The position numbers were made by a program, and so were the translations under genes. The notes under the pieces were generated by a model. That model was not told the origin of the DNA. It was given only the letters and a program-made list of their open reading frames with translations, and did no database searches. 7,858 nucleotides of DNA from Pseudorhodobacter antarcticus (GTDB lineage Bacteria > Pseudomonadota > Alphaproteobacteria > Rhodobacterales > Rhodobacteraceae): contig CAMAWZ010000108.1 of assembly GCA_945861995.1 (NCBI GenBank), positions 1 through 7,858 of the forward strand, read 5' to 3'. Below are positions 6,987-7,858 of this stretch, piece by piece. How positions within the stretch are numbered: position 1 is the first letter of the stretch; the number at the start of each line of letters is the position of its first letter.

Positions 6987-7172
6987 ATGCGTCGGCAGGT
7001 TTCCCGGCTTGCGGATGCGGGGCATGCCCCACGCTTTGCCCCCCTTCCCAGCCGTCGGCCAGTGGATATGGGCAAAACTCTCCGGTCACGGTCGCGGGGG
7101 CGGCTGCGCTTTGGCCTGATAACGGGCCTATCGCATTCCCTCTTGGCCTGACATAATCAGACACCAACACAT
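6987..7172 (-). promoter_or_regulatory. Cobalamin (B12) riboswitch aptamer
   Basis: On the minus strand the conserved elements occur in the right order. AUGUGUUGG (7164-7172) pairs with CCGACGCAU (6987-6995) to close a 9-bp P1 stem with two G-U pairs. Next come AGGGAATGCG (7132-7141), the core CCCCCGCGACCGTGA (7086-7100), CCACTGG (7059-7065), GGGAAGG (7043-7049), a self-complementary hairpin GGGGCATGCCCC (7019-7030), and the B12 box AAGCCGGGAAACCTGCCG (6993-7010). Adenosylcobalamin or a related cobalamin binding here is expected to reduce expression of the downstream DUF1636-cobW-cobN-cobG-cobH-cobI operon. The orientation is clear: it serves the minus-strand operon, not cobO. Confidence 0.95.
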
Positions 7173-7178
7173 CCACCT

Positions 7179-7207
7179 CACCTGATCTAATGCAGGGCGA
7201 GAGTCAA
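7179..7207 (-). promoter_or_regulatory. Possible promoter of the cob operon (weak)
   Basis: The minus strand carries TTGACT at 7202-7207, a good match to a sigma-70-type -35 element. If it is one, position +1 falls at about 7172, exactly where the riboswitch P1 stem begins. The -10 position (7179-7184 or one base over) reads CAGGTG or TCAGGT, a poor match, so this call rests on the -35 element and the spacing to P1. An activator or an alphaproteobacterial promoter with a weak -10 could explain it. Confidence 0.25.
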
Positions 7208-7210
7208 GAA

Positions 7211-7216
7211 AAAGGA
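7211..7216 (+). promoter_or_regulatory. Ribosome binding site of cobO
   Basis: AAAGGA lies 7 bases before the ATG at 7224-7226. This is good Shine-Dalgarno spacing and fixes the cobO start. Confidence 0.8.
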
Positions 7217-7223
7217 CGACCCG

Positions 7224-7856
7224 ATGGCTGATGATGCCGACATTCCCGTGCAAAACGACGATGCGCGCCATGCCGCCAAAATGGCCAAGAAAAAGGCAGC
7301 GCGCGATAAAATCATGGCCAGCAAAACCGCTGACCGTGGGCTGATCATCGTGCACACGGGGGCGGGTAAGGGCAAATCCTCATCTGGGTTTGGCATGATT
7401 TTGCGCTGCATTGCGCACGAGATGCCCTGCGCCGTGGTGCAGTTTATCAAAGGTGCATGGGATACGGGCGAGCGGCGCATGATAGAGGAGCATTTCCCGC
7501 ACTTGTGCGAGTTCCACGCCATGGGCGAAGGGTTTACGTGGGAAACCCAAGACCGCGCCCGAGATATTGAAATGGCTGAAAAAGGCTGGGAGAAGGCAAA
7601 AGAACTGATCCGAAACCCCGCCATCCGCATGGTTCTGCTGGATGAGATCAACATCGCCCTGCGCTATGATTATTTGAACATCGATGCCGTGCTGGAATTT
7701 CTGCGCACCGAAAAGCCGCCACAAACCCATGTGGTTTTGACGGGCCGAAATGCCAAAGATGCGCTGATCGAAGCGGCGGATTTGGTGACCGAAATGACGC
7801 TGATCAAGCATCCGTTTCGATCTGGGATCAAAGCGCAAAAAGGGGTCGAGTTGTGA
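7224..7856 (+). CDS. cobO: Cob(I)yrinic acid a,c-diamide adenosyltransferase CobO
   Basis: CobO (BtuR/CobA family) transfers the 5'-deoxyadenosyl group of ATP to the cobalt(I) corrinoid, making the adenosyl form used by later pathway steps. The 210-residue product has the usual length. After a charged N-terminal arm (about 1-38, rich in Lys and Ala) comes the P-loop GAGKGKSS (46-53). VLLDEINIALRYDYL (137-151) is Walker B-like, followed by VVLTGRNAKDALIEAADLVTEM (about 170-191, quoted in part as key block), and the C-terminal signature KHPFRSGIKAQKGVEL (195-210). It is transcribed divergently from the operon and, unlike it, has no riboswitch in front. Its TGA overlaps a possible GTG start (GTGA, 7853-7856), so another gene may follow directly beyond the window; this cannot be confirmed. 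Confidence 0.96.
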   Translation: MADDADIPVQNDDARHAAKMAKKKAARDKIMASKTADRGLIIVHTGAGKGKSSSGFGMILRCIAHEMPCAVVQFIKGAWDTGERRMIEEHFPHLCEFHAMGEGFTWETQDRARDIEMAEKGWEKAKELIRNPAIRMVLLDEINIALRYDYLNIDAVLEFLRTEKPPQTHVVLTGRNAKDALIEAADLVTEMTLIKHPFRSGIKAQKGVEL

Positions 7857-7858
7857 GG

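Noticed and set aside
6711..7151. Plus-strand open frames crossing the intergenic region (6711-7151, 6859-7119)
   Set aside because: They run across the riboswitch in antisense, have Arg/Ala-rich composition without a domain, and lack a ribosome site.
7152..7157. CATAAT on the plus strand as a -10 element for cobO
   Set aside because: The position 17 bases upstream reads TATCGC, not a plausible -35, so no promoter is called.
6987..7172. Riboswitch as a regulator of cobO
   Set aside because: All conserved elements including the B12 box and P1 read in order only on the minus strand, so it is in the leader of the opposite operon.
7187..7838. Minus-strand open frames opposite cobO (7187-7654 and 7380-7838)
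   Set aside because: They lie in shadow frames of an unmistakable cobO and have no family features.

Overview
The window is a segment of an aerobic (oxygen-dependent) cobalamin, vitamin B12, biosynthesis locus. Protein similarity to the Pseudomonas denitrificans / Rhodobacter Cob pathway, the high GC content and the tight overlapping gene order suggest an alphaproteobacterium, most likely Rhodobacterales (Rhodobacter/Roseobacter group). That placement is recognition from memory, not a search.

Layout. Positions 1-6893 hold six tightly packed minus-strand genes, in transcription order: a small Cys-rich DUF1636-type protein (6522-6893), cobW (5487-6521), cobN (2229-5483), cobG (1030-2232), cobH (411-1040) and cobI (1-407, cut by the window edge). 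Junctions are overlaps of 11 or 4 bp, a direct stop/start abutment, or 3-bp gaps, as expected of one translationally coupled operon. Positions 6894-7223 are the only intergenic space. It holds a clear minus-strand cobalamin riboswitch (about 6987-7172) followed by a leader of about 90 nt. On the plus strand, cobO (7224-7856) is transcribed divergently and runs to within 2 bases of the window end.

How the genes fit together. CobI methylates precorrin-2 at C20. CobG makes precorrin-3B in the step that commits to the aerobic route. CobH rearranges precorrin-8X to hydrogenobyrinate. CobN is the large subunit of the cobaltochelatase that inserts cobalt into hydrogenobyrinate a,c-diamide. CobW is a GTP-dependent metallochaperone thought to deliver Co(II). 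CobO adenosylates the corrinoid. The DUF1636-type protein has seven cysteines and no assigned role. Its place as the first gene under the B12 riboswitch, directly before cobW, suggests metal or electron handling for this pathway. CobS/CobT and the remaining Cob enzymes are not in the window.

Most of the window is a recognisable, known system. The points most worth a second look are the uncharacterised DUF1636-type protein, the very short shared regulatory region between the riboswitch and cobO, an in-frame 3 x 15-bp repeat at the start of cobG, and a non-canonical G4 motif in CobW.
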